Shown piece by piece: positions 45,658 through 53,498 of a stretch of DNA of 64,000 bases. The translations under genes and the position numbers were made by a program. Source of the stretch: Gottfriedia sp049568075. GTDB taxonomy: Bacteria > Bacillota > Bacilli > Bacillales > Bacillaceae_G. The notes beneath the pieces were generated by a model that saw only the letters and a list, made by a program, of their open reading frames with translations, made no database searches and was not told the origin of the DNA. The stretch lies in the NCBI GenBank assembly GCA_049568075.1, contig CP144911.1; one strand, given 5' to 3'. Positions within the stretch are counted from its first letter, which is position 1; each line of letters starts with the position of its first letter.

Positions 45658-45957
45658 ATGAAAAAGAAAAAAAAGATAATGATTCCTTTATTAATAGCTA
45701 CTGTATTAATAATCACTTCGTACACTTATGTAAAAGTAAAACTGCATTTAACAAAAAATGCAGTTGAGGAATATCTTATTAAGGAAAAAAGTATAAAAAA
45801 ACAGGAGATAGAAGAACTTCATCCAGTTTTTGATTGGATTAAATCATCAGGTGATCGAAAATGGTCAGTTCGTGTGAAAATAAAAGGCGATAATGATTAT
45901 TATGGTTATTATAAAGATAGTAAAAAAAATAAAATAATATTAGATCCACTTAGATAA
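45658..45957 (+). CDS. DUF3139-like small membrane-anchored protein
   Basis: 99 residues: a basic N-terminus, one hydrophobic helix (IMIPLLIATVLIITSYTYV), then a short domain with NAVEEYLIKEKSIKKQEIEE and a Tyr-rich end (DNDYYGYYKDSKKNK). The layout matches DUF3139 proteins of Bacillus, of unknown function. GGGGAG lies before the ATG. Confidence 0.65.
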   Translation: MKKKKKIMIPLLIATVLIITSYTYVKVKLHLTKNAVEEYLIKEKSIKKQEIEELHPVFDWIKSSGDRKWSVRVKIKGDNDYYGYYKDSKKNKIILDPLR

Positions 45958-46027
45958 TAAAAAGCATCGTATGTTTAAACGAATTATCCTCTTTAAAAGT
46001 CTCTTTACCACATCATTCAGTTCTTAT

Positions 46028-46507
46028 TTATTCATCTTGTGATAGATGATTTAATGACTCTATTCTTAATTTTGTTAAACTAATTGGATTTTCACTATTA
46101 GCATTTATCAACCATTGATAAACAGGTATCATCTTCCTATCATGTTCCCAACTATTCTCATATAGCTCTAAAACCTCATTTGCAACAAAAAAATCTACTT
46201 TAAAATTTACACTTGGTTTTAATTCAATAAACCTTTCTGCAAGTTCTATTAATGCATCTTGTTTTTCTTCAGTAATATTATCAAAAGTATAAATTCTCGC
46301 AAAAATAAGATTTCGATCATCATCCCAGTCTTTTAAAAATACAGGATGTAAATCTTTAAAATCATTAGGTGTACCTGCTCTACGAACGTCTTCTAGTACC
46401 ATATAGCCAATTTTTTCATAATATCCCTTTTTTATTTCGTTTATTATAAAAATCATATGATTTTTAAAGTTCAATTCTAATTGTAATAGAAATTGATATT
46501 TTACCAA
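46028..46507 (-). CDS. Hypothetical protein
   Basis: 159 residues, soluble and acidic, start TTG with AAGGAGT 7 bases upstream. Distinctive stretches are GYMVLEDVRRAGTPNDFKDL and SWEHDRKMIPVYQWL. No family recognised. A conserved box at 46618-46645 lies upstream and is shared with the secreted precursor gene and the gene at 36379, suggesting common control. Confidence 0.6.
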   Translation of the reverse strand: MVKYQFLLQLELNFKNHMIFIINEIKKGYYEKIGYMVLEDVRRAGTPNDFKDLHPVFLKDWDDDRNLIFARIYTFDNITEEKQDALIELAERFIELKPSVNFKVDFFVANEVLELYENSWEHDRKMIPVYQWLINANSENPISLTKLRIESLNHLSQDE

Positions 46508-46617
46508 TACAACACTCCTTCTTACATAAGTAGTAACAGAGCAACAAGTTAAAAATATATATCTAGATTTACATTACTGACTACTGCTAATTTATAATAT
46601 AATTATATATAAAATTT

Positions 46618-46645
46618 TACTAACTTGTGAAAAAGTTAACATAAC
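46618..46645 (-). promoter_or_regulatory. Conserved upstream box, copy 2
   Basis: Of 28 bases, 24 match 50311-50338. On the minus strand TTCACA is followed after 18 bases by TATAAT, so the box may span the -35 region and an upstream regulator site of the gene ending at 46028. Confidence 0.55.
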
Positions 46646-46719
46646 AAGTTTTACTAAACTGAGTAAAAGTTTTTACTCTCCATTTGAAATTTCTTAATAC
46701 CACATATATAATTTCAAAA

Positions 46720-46884
46720 TTACATTCTACCAATTAATACGATTAAAAACGCACCTAACCCTAAAGATATAAGTAGTATTATACTTGAAATCATTATCAT
46801 GTAAGTTTGTTTTCTAATTAAACCAATAACTAATGAAAATAATGAAAAAAGAAACATAAAAATAATAATAATTGAAATGCCCAT
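46720..46884 (-). CDS. Small membrane protein, 54 residues (last gene of the Cys-rich precursor cluster)
   Basis: ATG has AAGGAG 8 bases upstream. The product is almost entirely hydrophobic, with two helices (MGISIIIIFMFLFSLFSLVI and the stretch around ISSIILLISLGLGAFLIVLI) joined by RKQTYM. It starts 16 bases after the stop of the preceding gene on the same strand and so is likely co-transcribed. A short two-helix protein at the end of such a cluster may be an immunity protein, but this is only inference. Confidence 0.6.
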   Translation of the reverse strand: MGISIIIIFMFLFSLFSLVIGLIRKQTYMIMISSIILLISLGLGAFLIVLIGRM

Positions 46885-46900
46885 AATTTTTCTCCTTGAC

Positions 46901-47485
46901 TTAATATTTAGTTAGAATCATTTGAAATACTTTCTCTTTATAGATAATGAAAGTCAATTTTACATTTCTCTCTTTATCAAGATACTTTATCGTTTCACCT
47001 ATTTCTTCAAACGAGTGAATGTAGTTATTACCGTACTTATCTATAATAGTAGATATATCATCTCCTATTCCAATACCTCTAAAAGTTTTTAGTCTAGAAT
47101 CTTCAGAAACAATACTATTAATTTTATTGTTTATAGTTCCTATATATAATTTCTTAAATTGATAGTTTCTATCATTTTCAACAGTAAGTATTACTGCCAT
47201 ATCTGTGTGTTTAACTGTACTACCATATTTACTTTTTAGATCTATCAATAGTTCAGGTGTAACTTGTTTATCAATCATAATTTCATTCATTCCTTCACTT
47301 TTTAGTGAAGTACTTTTTAGTAAAGTATTTTTTACTAAAATAGAAGTACGTTCAACAAGGAAAAAACCTATTAATAGCAATACAATAATTCCAAATAGTG
47401 CAATAATATATTTCCAGGGGAGAATTTTAAAAAATATGTTCCCTAGAATAAGTAATAAAATTAAAACTAAGACTTTTAATATCAT
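46901..47485 (-). CDS. Membrane protein of unknown function (precursor cluster)
   Basis: 194 residues: two N-terminal helices (LVLILLLILGNIFFKILPW and IIALFGIIVLLLIGFFLV), then an extracytoplasmic domain of about 140 residues containing YGSTVKHTDMAVILTVENDR and FRGIGIGDDISTIIDKYGNN, which resembles the small beta domains that measure periodic repeats but is not assigned. It begins 2 bases after the protease gene, so the two are translationally coupled. A role in processing, export or immunity of the precursor is possible. Confidence 0.65.
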   Translation of the reverse strand: MILKVLVLILLLILGNIFFKILPWKYIIALFGIIVLLLIGFFLVERTSILVKNTLLKSTSLKSEGMNEIMIDKQVTPELLIDLKSKYGSTVKHTDMAVILTVENDRNYQFKKLYIGTINNKINSIVSEDSRLKTFRGIGIGDDISTIIDKYGNNYIHSFEEIGETIKYLDKERNVKLTFIIYKEKVFQMILTKY

Positions 47486-47487
47486 TT

Positions 47488-48375
47488 TTATTCCCCCAAA
47501 CTTTTACGAAATGTAGGTATTCCATGACCCTTAAATGTATTAAAACCATTTTCATTATTTGTCATTTCAATTAATTTAGCGTATACCATAGAAGGGGTAA
47601 TATATTGGAATTCCTCTAACAATCTACTTACTATTCCAGTCATAGCTGCAGCCGCATACGAAGTACCCTGTTTAAAATTTTTTCCTGATTCATAAAAGAC
47701 ACCAGGTAACACAAAATCTAAGTCATCGCCATAATTTGAATACACCCATTTTTTTCCATTAGAGTCCACTGCTCCAACCCCTATTACAAACTGAGAGGAA
47801 GCTGGATATTCAAGAAAACTTTTGCCTTGATTTCCAGATGCTGCAATCATTAAAATTCCTTTTTTATTTGCTAGTTGTATTAGCGAATTTATTTCTTTAT
47901 TACTTCTCTCGAAACCCAAACTCATATTAATTATGTCCACATTTTTTTCTATTGCCCATTTAATTCCCATTAAGAGTTCATCAATATCAACCATTCCACT
48001 AGCAGAAGCAACTGACGCACAATAAAGTGAAATATTTGGTGAAATTGAAAGAATTGTTGATATGACTTCATCTGCATGAAATGTCTTTTCAACCTGAATA
48101 TTTTTATTATTATAATGAGAAGAACATTTTTTTTTACTTTGGATAGTATCTAATACAGCAACTTTCACTCCTAATCCATCAAATTTGTTATTGTTAGTTG
48201 ATAAATAATTATTAATCCAATTCTTATCTGATATGTAATTATAAGAATCTTGATTAACATTATTTTTGGTATAAGTTTTTTCTTTTAAATTATTTAAACT
48301 GAAATTAATATAATATCTCGTAAATAAAATAATCGTAAATAAAGTTAAAACAGTATAGATTATCCATTTCATCAT
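47488..48375 (-). CDS. Membrane-anchored subtilisin-like (S8) protease
   Basis: 295 residues. One N-terminal helix anchors it, with no cleaved prodomain. The S8 catalytic residues are present: Asp76 in KVAVLDT, His100 in TFHADEV, the oxyanion Asn182 in AASGNQGKS and Ser239 in GTSYAAAAMTG. The His loop lacks the usual HGTHVAG wording, which is unusual. It follows the SurA/PpiC-like gene by 2 bases and precedes a membrane protein by 2 bases. In this setting it probably matures the secreted Cys-rich protein encoded first in the operon. Confidence 0.85.
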   Translation of the reverse strand: MMKWIIYTVLTLFTIILFTRYYINFSLNNLKEKTYTKNNVNQDSYNYISDKNWINNYLSTNNNKFDGLGVKVAVLDTIQSKKKCSSHYNNKNIQVEKTFHADEVISTILSISPNISLYCASVASASGMVDIDELLMGIKWAIEKNVDIINMSLGFERSNKEINSLIQLANKKGILMIAASGNQGKSFLEYPASSQFVIGVGAVDSNGKKWVYSNYGDDLDFVLPGVFYESGKNFKQGTSYAAAAMTGIVSRLLEEFQYITPSMVYAKLIEMTNNENGFNTFKGHGIPTFRKSLGE

Positions 48376-48377
48376 TC

Positions 48378-49250
48378 TTATAATTTCACCTTATATTTTC
48401 CTTTCAATAGATTTATTAGCTCAATTTTCTCTTTATATATATTTTTAGTTATATAGTAATCAATGATTTCATCTTTATCATTCTCTAAAGATTTGGATTG
48501 ACTATTAATAATATTTTCTAAGATAATTATCGCATGACTTCCTTCATCATCATTTATTTGATTTTTATGTGAATCTTTTGTATGTGCACTTGAATTAAAA
48601 TTATAATTATGCGTATGAATGTAATCCATTGGTCTTAACTGCGAGAGTTCTTCAGTTAGCGGATTATCCTGTTTAATTGCCTGGTTTTGAAAATGAATAT
48701 TATACTTTGCTTCTATTTCTTTAACCGATATTCCTAACGCTAAATCATTTTCAATTTTTTTTAATTTATTTTGACTTTTATCTGTATGCACTTTCACTTG
48801 ATATTCTGTTAATATAGAATTATTTTTTTCTTTATTCCAAAACTCATATAGCTCCTCTTCTGTAACTGTGTCCTTCTTAATAATTAATAATGTAAAATAA
48901 AAAAACTTAATTTTCTCTCTCAATTTGCTATCAATTGACTTGTCTTTTAACTCAATATTATTAACTAAAGAATAGTATTTTTTTGCTTTTTTAAATTCTT
49001 CTTTATTTAATCCTTTATACCCCCGTCTTTCAATTTCTTCTTGTATTAACATTTCATTAACTTTCCGTTTAATCGTTATATCCTTATATAATTCATTTAA
49101 TGACATTTGTAATTCCTTTTCAGATAATTCACGTTTATTTACTTGAGCAACTACTTTTTTATTATGTGAATAATCTTTAATCCAATAAAAAAATAAAAAT
49201 AAAAATATAATTGAAAACATTAATAATACACTTAATTTTAGATATTTCAT
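48378..49250 (-). CDS. SurA/PpiC-like membrane-anchored foldase homologue
   Basis: 290 residues with an N-terminal helix (LSVLLMFSIIFLFLFFYWI) and a long charged helical region (VVAQVNKRELSEKELQMSLN, then EIERRGYKGLNKEEFKKAKK) like the chaperone part of SurA/PrsA proteins. The region where a parvulin domain would be is degenerate, without the usual HIL motif, and contains a His/Asn-rich insert (HTHNYNFNSSAHTKDSHKN). It probably acts as a chaperone rather than an isomerase. No lipobox. It lies between the precursor gene and the protease gene. Confidence 0.65.
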   Translation of the reverse strand: MKYLKLSVLLMFSIIFLFLFFYWIKDYSHNKKVVAQVNKRELSEKELQMSLNELYKDITIKRKVNEMLIQEEIERRGYKGLNKEEFKKAKKYYSLVNNIELKDKSIDSKLREKIKFFYFTLLIIKKDTVTEEELYEFWNKEKNNSILTEYQVKVHTDKSQNKLKKIENDLALGISVKEIEAKYNIHFQNQAIKQDNPLTEELSQLRPMDYIHTHNYNFNSSAHTKDSHKNQINDDEGSHAIIILENIINSQSKSLENDKDEIIDYYITKNIYKEKIELINLLKGKYKVKL

Positions 49251-49283
49251 AAAGTCTTTTGCTCCCTTAATAACTTATATAAA

Positions 49284-49315
49284 AAGAGAACTTAAGGCTA
49301 ACCCCTAGTTCTCTT
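49284..49315 (-). terminator. Terminator between the precursor gene and the rest of the cluster
   Basis: A 9-bp perfect stem (AAGAGAACT / AGTTCTCTT) followed by TTTTT on the minus strand. It lies directly after the precursor stop codon and would leave the precursor mRNA more abundant than that of the processing genes. Confidence 0.8.
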
Positions 49316-49320
49316 ACAAC

Positions 49321-50145
49321 CTAGTTTGATGGGCTAAAAAAACCTGTATGTCTGTGGTATTTTCTAGAGTGACCTACCTTACTAAGAACTGAGCATCTTC
49401 CTTTGTTATTAGAAGTATTGAGTGAACAATAACGTTTACTTATTATTTTTGCATAATCACTTAAACAATGATCATAAAAAATTAATGCCACGGCACAATC
49501 ACTTTGAACAAAGTTTTTTGCTGCTAGGATAGGGTGCTCAAATTTATCATAATATTTCCCATCACCTAAATAACCATTGAATCTATTACAATGAACTATA
49601 GATCCACGAGGATAGGTTTTACCTCCTAATACTCTTCCTGTATTATCTGATGAATTATCTGCTGTATTACTATGTTCATGTTCTTCTTTACCCATTTCAG
49701 CAATTATTTCATCTAGGTATATGTCTTGGACTACCTCAGTAATGGAGGCTCTGTCTACTTCAACTAGATAAGTATCCATTTCATTTCCAACTGAATTTAT
49801 TCGTATTTCAATTTCCTCATCTTGTTTATCAGTTACCGGTATCACTACACTACCTTTACTAGATGTTTGATAAACATCATCACCATATTCAACAGTCACA
49901 TTTTCTTGTTTTGCCTCTTTAATAAAATAGTCTCCTTCAACGATCCAACCTGCACTCTCATAAATCTCTTTCAACTCCTCAATCTCTTCTGGAGTACCCC
50001 CTTCTTTTGGAATCTCTAAATAAAGATTTTGTTTTACATTTAGGACTACATTTTCATCTAAAATTTTATCAGTTGAGGCAAAACTAACAGTAGGCGAAAA
50101 GCTGAACATAAAAATAGCCATAAAAATAATTTTAATTTTCCTCAT
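49321..50145 (-). CDS. Secreted Cys-rich precursor protein (candidate toxin or bacteriocin)
   Basis: About 274 residues from ATG at 50145 (AAGGAG six bases upstream). Numbering follows the longer open frame. After a signal peptide ending near SFA, an acidic Cys-free domain follows (TPEEIEELKEIYESAGWIVE, then VEYGDDVYQTSSKGSVVIPV), then a His/Ser/Asn-rich linker (HEHSNTADNSSDNT) leading into GRVLGGK. The last 95 residues hold all five Cys (193, 224, 234, 247, 258) and many basic residues and end HSRKYHRHTGFFSPSN. A leader, linker and Cys-rich basic tail, followed by a foldase and a protease gene, suggests a pro-protein processed outside the cell. Family not recognised. Confidence 0.75.
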   Translation of the reverse strand: MRKIKIIFMAIFMFSFSPTVSFASTDKILDENVVLNVKQNLYLEIPKEGGTPEEIEELKEIYESAGWIVEGDYFIKEAKQENVTVEYGDDVYQTSSKGSVVIPVTDKQDEEIEIRINSVGNEMDTYLVEVDRASITEVVQDIYLDEIIAEMGKEEHEHSNTADNSSDNTGRVLGGKTYPRGSIVHCNRFNGYLGDGKYYDKFEHPILAAKNFVQSDCAVALIFYDHCLSDYAKIISKRYCSLNTSNNKGRCSVLSKVGHSRKYHRHTGFFSPSN

Positions 50146-50233
50146 CATTTGCTCCTTTTTAAACATATTTTTTAAAACTGTAAGTTGTTAAATGTCGTAG
50201 ATTGTCCAATTTGAACTAAAAATAATGTGGCTC

Positions 50234-50254
50234 TTAGAATTGTTTATTTTTCAT
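50234..50254 (-). CDS. Possible micro-ORF in the precursor leader
   Basis: AAGGAG with 8-base spacing precedes ATG and six codons (MKNKQF) before TAA. It lies about 90 bases upstream of the precursor gene and may be a leader peptide or the broken start of a former gene. Very short, so the support is only the ribosome site. Confidence 0.25.
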   Translation of the reverse strand: MKNKQF

Positions 50255-50310
50255 GATCATCACTCCTTATTAATAAGTAAGTAAATAGTAGTATAATTTT
50301 TAGTAAAATT

Positions 50311-50338
50311 TACTAGCTTGTGAAAATATTAACATACT
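50311..50338 (-). promoter_or_regulatory. Conserved upstream box, copy 3
   Basis: Shares 24 of 28 bases with 46618-46645 and 21 of 22 with 36875-36896. It sits about 170 bases before the secreted precursor gene, next to a TAGTAAA/TTTACTA palindrome. Confidence 0.55.
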
Positions 50339-50394
50339 AGATTCTATTAAACTCATTATCAATGTGACAAATAAATGAAGATTTTGGAAATAAA

Positions 50395-50432
50395 AAAATG
50401 CAGTCCTCAAAATTTTGAAGACTGCATTTTTA
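50395..50432. terminator. Terminator of the Excalibur-domain gene
   Basis: An 18-bp stem (AAAATGCAGTCCTCAAAA against its complement with one G-U) with A/T runs on both sides. Confidence 0.88.
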
Positions 50433-50541
50433 CTTTAAAATAGTATTGATCACTGTAGCCAAACTCGATTAAAATCAGGTTTGCCTACAGTCTGAGATAG
50501 TTAGTTCCTTCTTGAGAACCAACATTTTTTACTTCTTAAAC

Positions 50542-50805
50542 CTATCTTTCACAAGCTATTAAATCTTTATCTCGATCCATTTTTTTATTAGCGTCATATA
50601 GAGCTTTTGATGCATACGGTTTATATTTAGTCTTACCGCCTTTATTTTTAACGGATGAACTACGGGCAACTCCACCCTTGTATGTTTTGTTCAATTCAGT
50701 ACAGTTCTTAAATGTTTTCACAGCTGCACTAGCATCATCAGTTGAAATAACTGAATAACTTTGAATAAGTCCAATTGTAAGAATACCAATAACAAGTTTT
50801 TTCAT
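50542..50805 (-). CDS. Excalibur calcium-binding domain secreted protein
   Basis: About 87 residues. A signal peptide (MKKLVIGILTIGLIQSYSVI) leads to an Excalibur domain: FKNCTELNKTYKGGVARS, then YASKALYDANKKMDRDKDLI and ACER. The Asp-rich DRDKD loop and the two Cys are the expected calcium-binding and disulfide features, although the third loop Asp is less regular. ATG at 50805 is chosen because GGAG is 8 bases upstream; the frame is open to 50838. Confidence 0.85.
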   Translation of the reverse strand: MKKLVIGILTIGLIQSYSVISTDDASAAVKTFKNCTELNKTYKGGVARSSSVKNKGGKTKYKPYASKALYDANKKMDRDKDLIACER

Positions 50806-51260
50806 CTGTAATAACTCCAATCTTTTTTTTTGTAACAAATGCTACCTAATTTAAAACATTTTTTAGTAAATAATTACGATTAATAGATTTCAATACTATC
50901 TCTTAATCTATTTATAAGTTTAGCATAGAAAATCTTGTTATTTTAGTTAAAATGTACTGGATTTATTTAGGGAGTATTTACTAACTTTAATAAACCTACT
51001 CGAAAATTGAGTAGGTCTTTCGCACATTCGCATTTAAAAAAAATGGTAAAACTTTCATATTTTCGTAATATTTTAGTAAAAAATATAGATTAAATTCTGT
51101 TAATATTATTTTAAAGAGATTCTAATTGAGAAATTTTTTTATAGATTAATTGAAAGTTAGCCTGAAGTGGTCATTAGCTCTATATAAAATCTCACTTGGA
51201 AGGTTAATGCGGATTCTCCTAGCTATACCTCATGTGAAAAGCTTGTTATCGAGGTGGAAA
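50806..51260. other. Intergenic region with a hairpin and a GC-richer patch
   Basis: A CCTACTC / GAGTAGG hairpin at 50994-51015 stands alone. From about 51160 to 51258 the sequence is GC-richer and open in several frames (for example GIARRIRINLPSEIL on the minus strand), which may be the relic of a gene, but I could not identify it. Confidence 0.35.
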
Positions 51261-51733
51261 ATGAAAAAGTTGTTAATATTTATATCTCTAAGTAGTATCT
51301 TGATTTTGTTAGGATGTAATAGTGAAAAAAATCTGAAAAGCACATCCTTAGATTTAATTTCAATAAATAATATATATGATAATATCAACGATGTAGATCT
51401 AAGTGGGTATGTTAAAAGTAATCGATTTTCAGAAGAGAATGCAAAATACCGCTTTGAAAATTTAGTAATTGATATAAATAAAAAAAGCAAGTAAATTATT
51501 TATTTGGCTTTTATAGTGAAAACAAGGTAATGATAAATGGTAGATCTAATTTAAAATATATCAGTGATATCACTGACTTACTTAAGAATAATTACAATGA
51601 AGCTTGGGAAGATAGAGGACAAGAACTTAAGTATCATAGTTACTATGATAAAAATCAGAAAATAATCTTCAAAGTAGTATATAGTATTGTATCAAAAGAA
51701 ATAGTTTGGGTTGAAATTAAGTCAGCTTATTAA
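51261..51733 (+). pseudogene. Lipoprotein gene with a frameshift in an A7 run
   Basis: ATG at 51261 (GAGGTGG upstream) encodes a lipoprotein signal peptide with lipobox LLGC and about 58 further residues up to a stop at 51492. The -1 frame continues without a break from the A7 run at 51480-51486 (KQVNYLFGFYSENKVMINGR ... VEIKSAY) to 51733. One added A would restore a protein of about 157 residues. It may be a pseudogene, a phase-variable gene or a sequence error. Family not recognised. Confidence 0.7.
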
Positions 51734-51752
51734 GTTAAGTGATGAAAAAAGG

Positions 51753-51774
51753 GAATAACCATTGATGGTTATTC
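51753..51774 (+). terminator. Terminator of the split lipoprotein gene
   Basis: A stem GAATAACCAT / ATGGTTATTC followed by TCTTTT. Confidence 0.85.
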
Positions 51775-51913
51775 TCTTTTAATTGCTCATTTTAACTTAG
51801 AACTGGGACTCCGCCTTTTTTGGGATCTGGAGTTTGTTTTAGCTCTAATATCTGTATATTTGACCTTAACATTTCTCCTTTCGGGTTGTTGATGGTCTGT
51901 CGGTATAAAAGAA

Positions 51914-51945
51914 AAAATGTGTATAGACTTGGCTGTACACATTTC
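51914..51945 (-). terminator. Terminator of the DUF4352-like lipoprotein gene
   Basis: A stem AAATGTGTA / TGTACACATTT region followed on the minus strand by TTTTTTCTTTT. Confidence 0.75.
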
Positions 51946-52001
51946 TTAATTAGTATATTATTTCGTTCTTTTCATAGAACGTTTTCGAATTAATATGGTC
52001 A

Positions 52002-52640
52002 TTATTGCAAATTAAAAAATACTTGACCTCCAATGAACTCTTCATATCGTAATTGCGCTTTTTCGCCAGTTTTTACTAAATTAGCAATGTAACCTTCTTT
52101 TTCATTCCCTACATACATTTCATAGCTAAAATCAGGTTCTGTTGTGCCATAAACATCACCGCTATAAATATCTCCGCTTTCACTTACTACTTTAAAGTTC
52201 ATAATTCCATCAATATTAAATGCTAAATCTTCAGTAGCTGATTTTATAAATTTAACTTTTACTTTTGTTAAAATCCATTCATATCCTTTTGGTGCAGGAT
52301 CATTAAATTCGTTCATACTTTTTAATTTAGCGAATGCAGCATTTCCACGAATTACTTCTTCTACTGTTAAGTCAAACTTTATTGGAAATGAATCTCCATT
52401 GTCATTATATAACTCGTCATCTACTGTAGCAGTTTTCTTAAAAGGAACTGGATTCGTTCTTGAACCTAATTTAGATTGTTTTGGTTTTACTTCTTTTTTA
52501 GTTGTTTTCACTTCTTCTTTTTTGGATGAGTCTTCTTTAACTGTAACGTCTTTTGTCCCCTGACTACATGCTGATAATAATGACATTGTTAATACAGTTG
52601 TTCCTAATAAACTTACTAGCTTTGGATATTTTCTGTTCAT
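52002..52640 (-). CDS. DUF4352-like lipoprotein
   Basis: 212 residues. The lipobox LSAC places the lipidated Cys near residue 25, followed by a charged Lys/Glu linker and a beta-rich domain with FKKTATVDDELYNDNGDSFP, VEEVIRGNAAFAKL, and PAPKGYEWILTKVKVKFIKS, the layout of DUF4352 domains. These are immunoprotease-inhibitor-like folds of unknown role in Gram-positive lipoproteins. It lies 50 bases after another lipoprotein gene on the same strand and is probably in the same operon. Confidence 0.75.
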   Translation of the reverse strand: MNRKYPKLVSLLGTTVLTMSLLSACSQGTKDVTVKEDSSKKEEVKTTKKEVKPKQSKLGSRTNPVPFKKTATVDDELYNDNGDSFPIKFDLTVEEVIRGNAAFAKLKSMNEFNDPAPKGYEWILTKVKVKFIKSATEDLAFNIDGIMNFKVVSESGDIYSGDVYGTTEPDFSYEMYVGNEKEGYIANLVKTGEKAQLRYEEFIGGQVFFNLQ

Positions 52641-52690
52641 ATTTTTAACCTCGCTTTTAAATTTTTTTGTTAGCGTAAATAATTTTCGAG

Positions 52691-53287
52691 TTATTTATCC
52701 TTAAGTGCATCTGGGTAAACGATTTTATCAAACTCTTTTTGAGTAGCTTGATCCTTTATTAAGATGGTGACTTTATAATCATTTGGATCTACTCCGTTAT
52801 AAAGTTGATACATCATTCCTGACATTCCAAATGTTAATGCTGCGAGACCATCCATGCTATTTTCATATGCTGATTTGTCTACAATTAAAGTGAACTCTGA
52901 AAAATCATTGTTGTAAGTGACATCCTTCAGTGAAGCAAAATCTTTACTTTCGTTTGTTTCATTGACTGTTTTAATGATTTGCTCTTTCATACCCTTCATT
53001 ATTTTTTTATGTTGAGATTTTGACATTTTGTAGGTTAGAGAGCCATCGCTATTCTTTGTTACTTTAATTCCTTCTTTTTCAGCATCGGCAATTACTTTAT
53101 TGATGTCATCACCCTCGAACATTGAAGCTGGTAGAGTAAGTTTTACGTTGAATAGGCCTTTGTCGACGGCTACTTTTTCTTCTTTTGGTTTTGGATCTTT
53201 TGTTGTTTGTTTTGCTTGGTTGTTTGCTGAACAGCCTGCTTGTAGAGTAATTAGAAGTGCTAATAATAGGAAAGTGAATTTTTTCAT
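52691..53287 (-). CDS. Lipoprotein of unknown function
   Basis: 198 residues. Signal peptide MKKFTFLLLALLITLQAGCS with the lipidated Cys at 19, a Lys-rich spacer, then a domain of about 160 residues (VKLTLPASMFEGDDINKVIA, then AYENSMDGLAALTFGMSGMM). No family recognised. It is the first gene of a likely two-gene operon with the DUF4352-like lipoprotein. AGGAGG lies before the ATG. Confidence 0.75.
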   Translation of the reverse strand: MKKFTFLLLALLITLQAGCSANNQAKQTTKDPKPKEEKVAVDKGLFNVKLTLPASMFEGDDINKVIADAEKEGIKVTKNSDGSLTYKMSKSQHKKIMKGMKEQIIKTVNETNESKDFASLKDVTYNNDFSEFTLIVDKSAYENSMDGLAALTFGMSGMMYQLYNGVDPNDYKVTILIKDQATQKEFDKIVYPDALKDK

Positions 53288-53432
53288 TGGAATTCCTCCT
53301 TCAGTTTTTTAAAATTAGGGTTTGATTAAATCTGGATTAATCTTAACTGATGGGATGGTCAGAAAATTGAGTGGGTGAATGAAAGTATTGGTTCTATTTG
53401 AGGAATTGATTTTTTTAGTAAAAAACATAAAA

Positions 53433-53458
53433 AACCTGCTCAAAAAATTGAACAGGTT
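53433..53458 (-). terminator. Terminator of the large exoprotein gene
   Basis: A stem AACCTG..TC / GA..CAGGTT (one G-U pair) with a TTTTTTATG tail on the minus strand. Confidence 0.8.
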
Positions 53459-53498
53459 TCAGTTTATCTTAAATATTGATGCATTTTTTATTTTCAAG

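Noticed and set aside
51150..51260. N-terminal extension of the split lipoprotein
   Set aside because: The extension precedes a perfect lipoprotein signal peptide with its own ribosome site at 51261.
51480..51488. Programmed -1 ribosomal frameshift at AAAAAAG
   Set aside because: The heptamer is not in the phase required for simultaneous slippage from the first frame, and no downstream stimulatory stem was seen.
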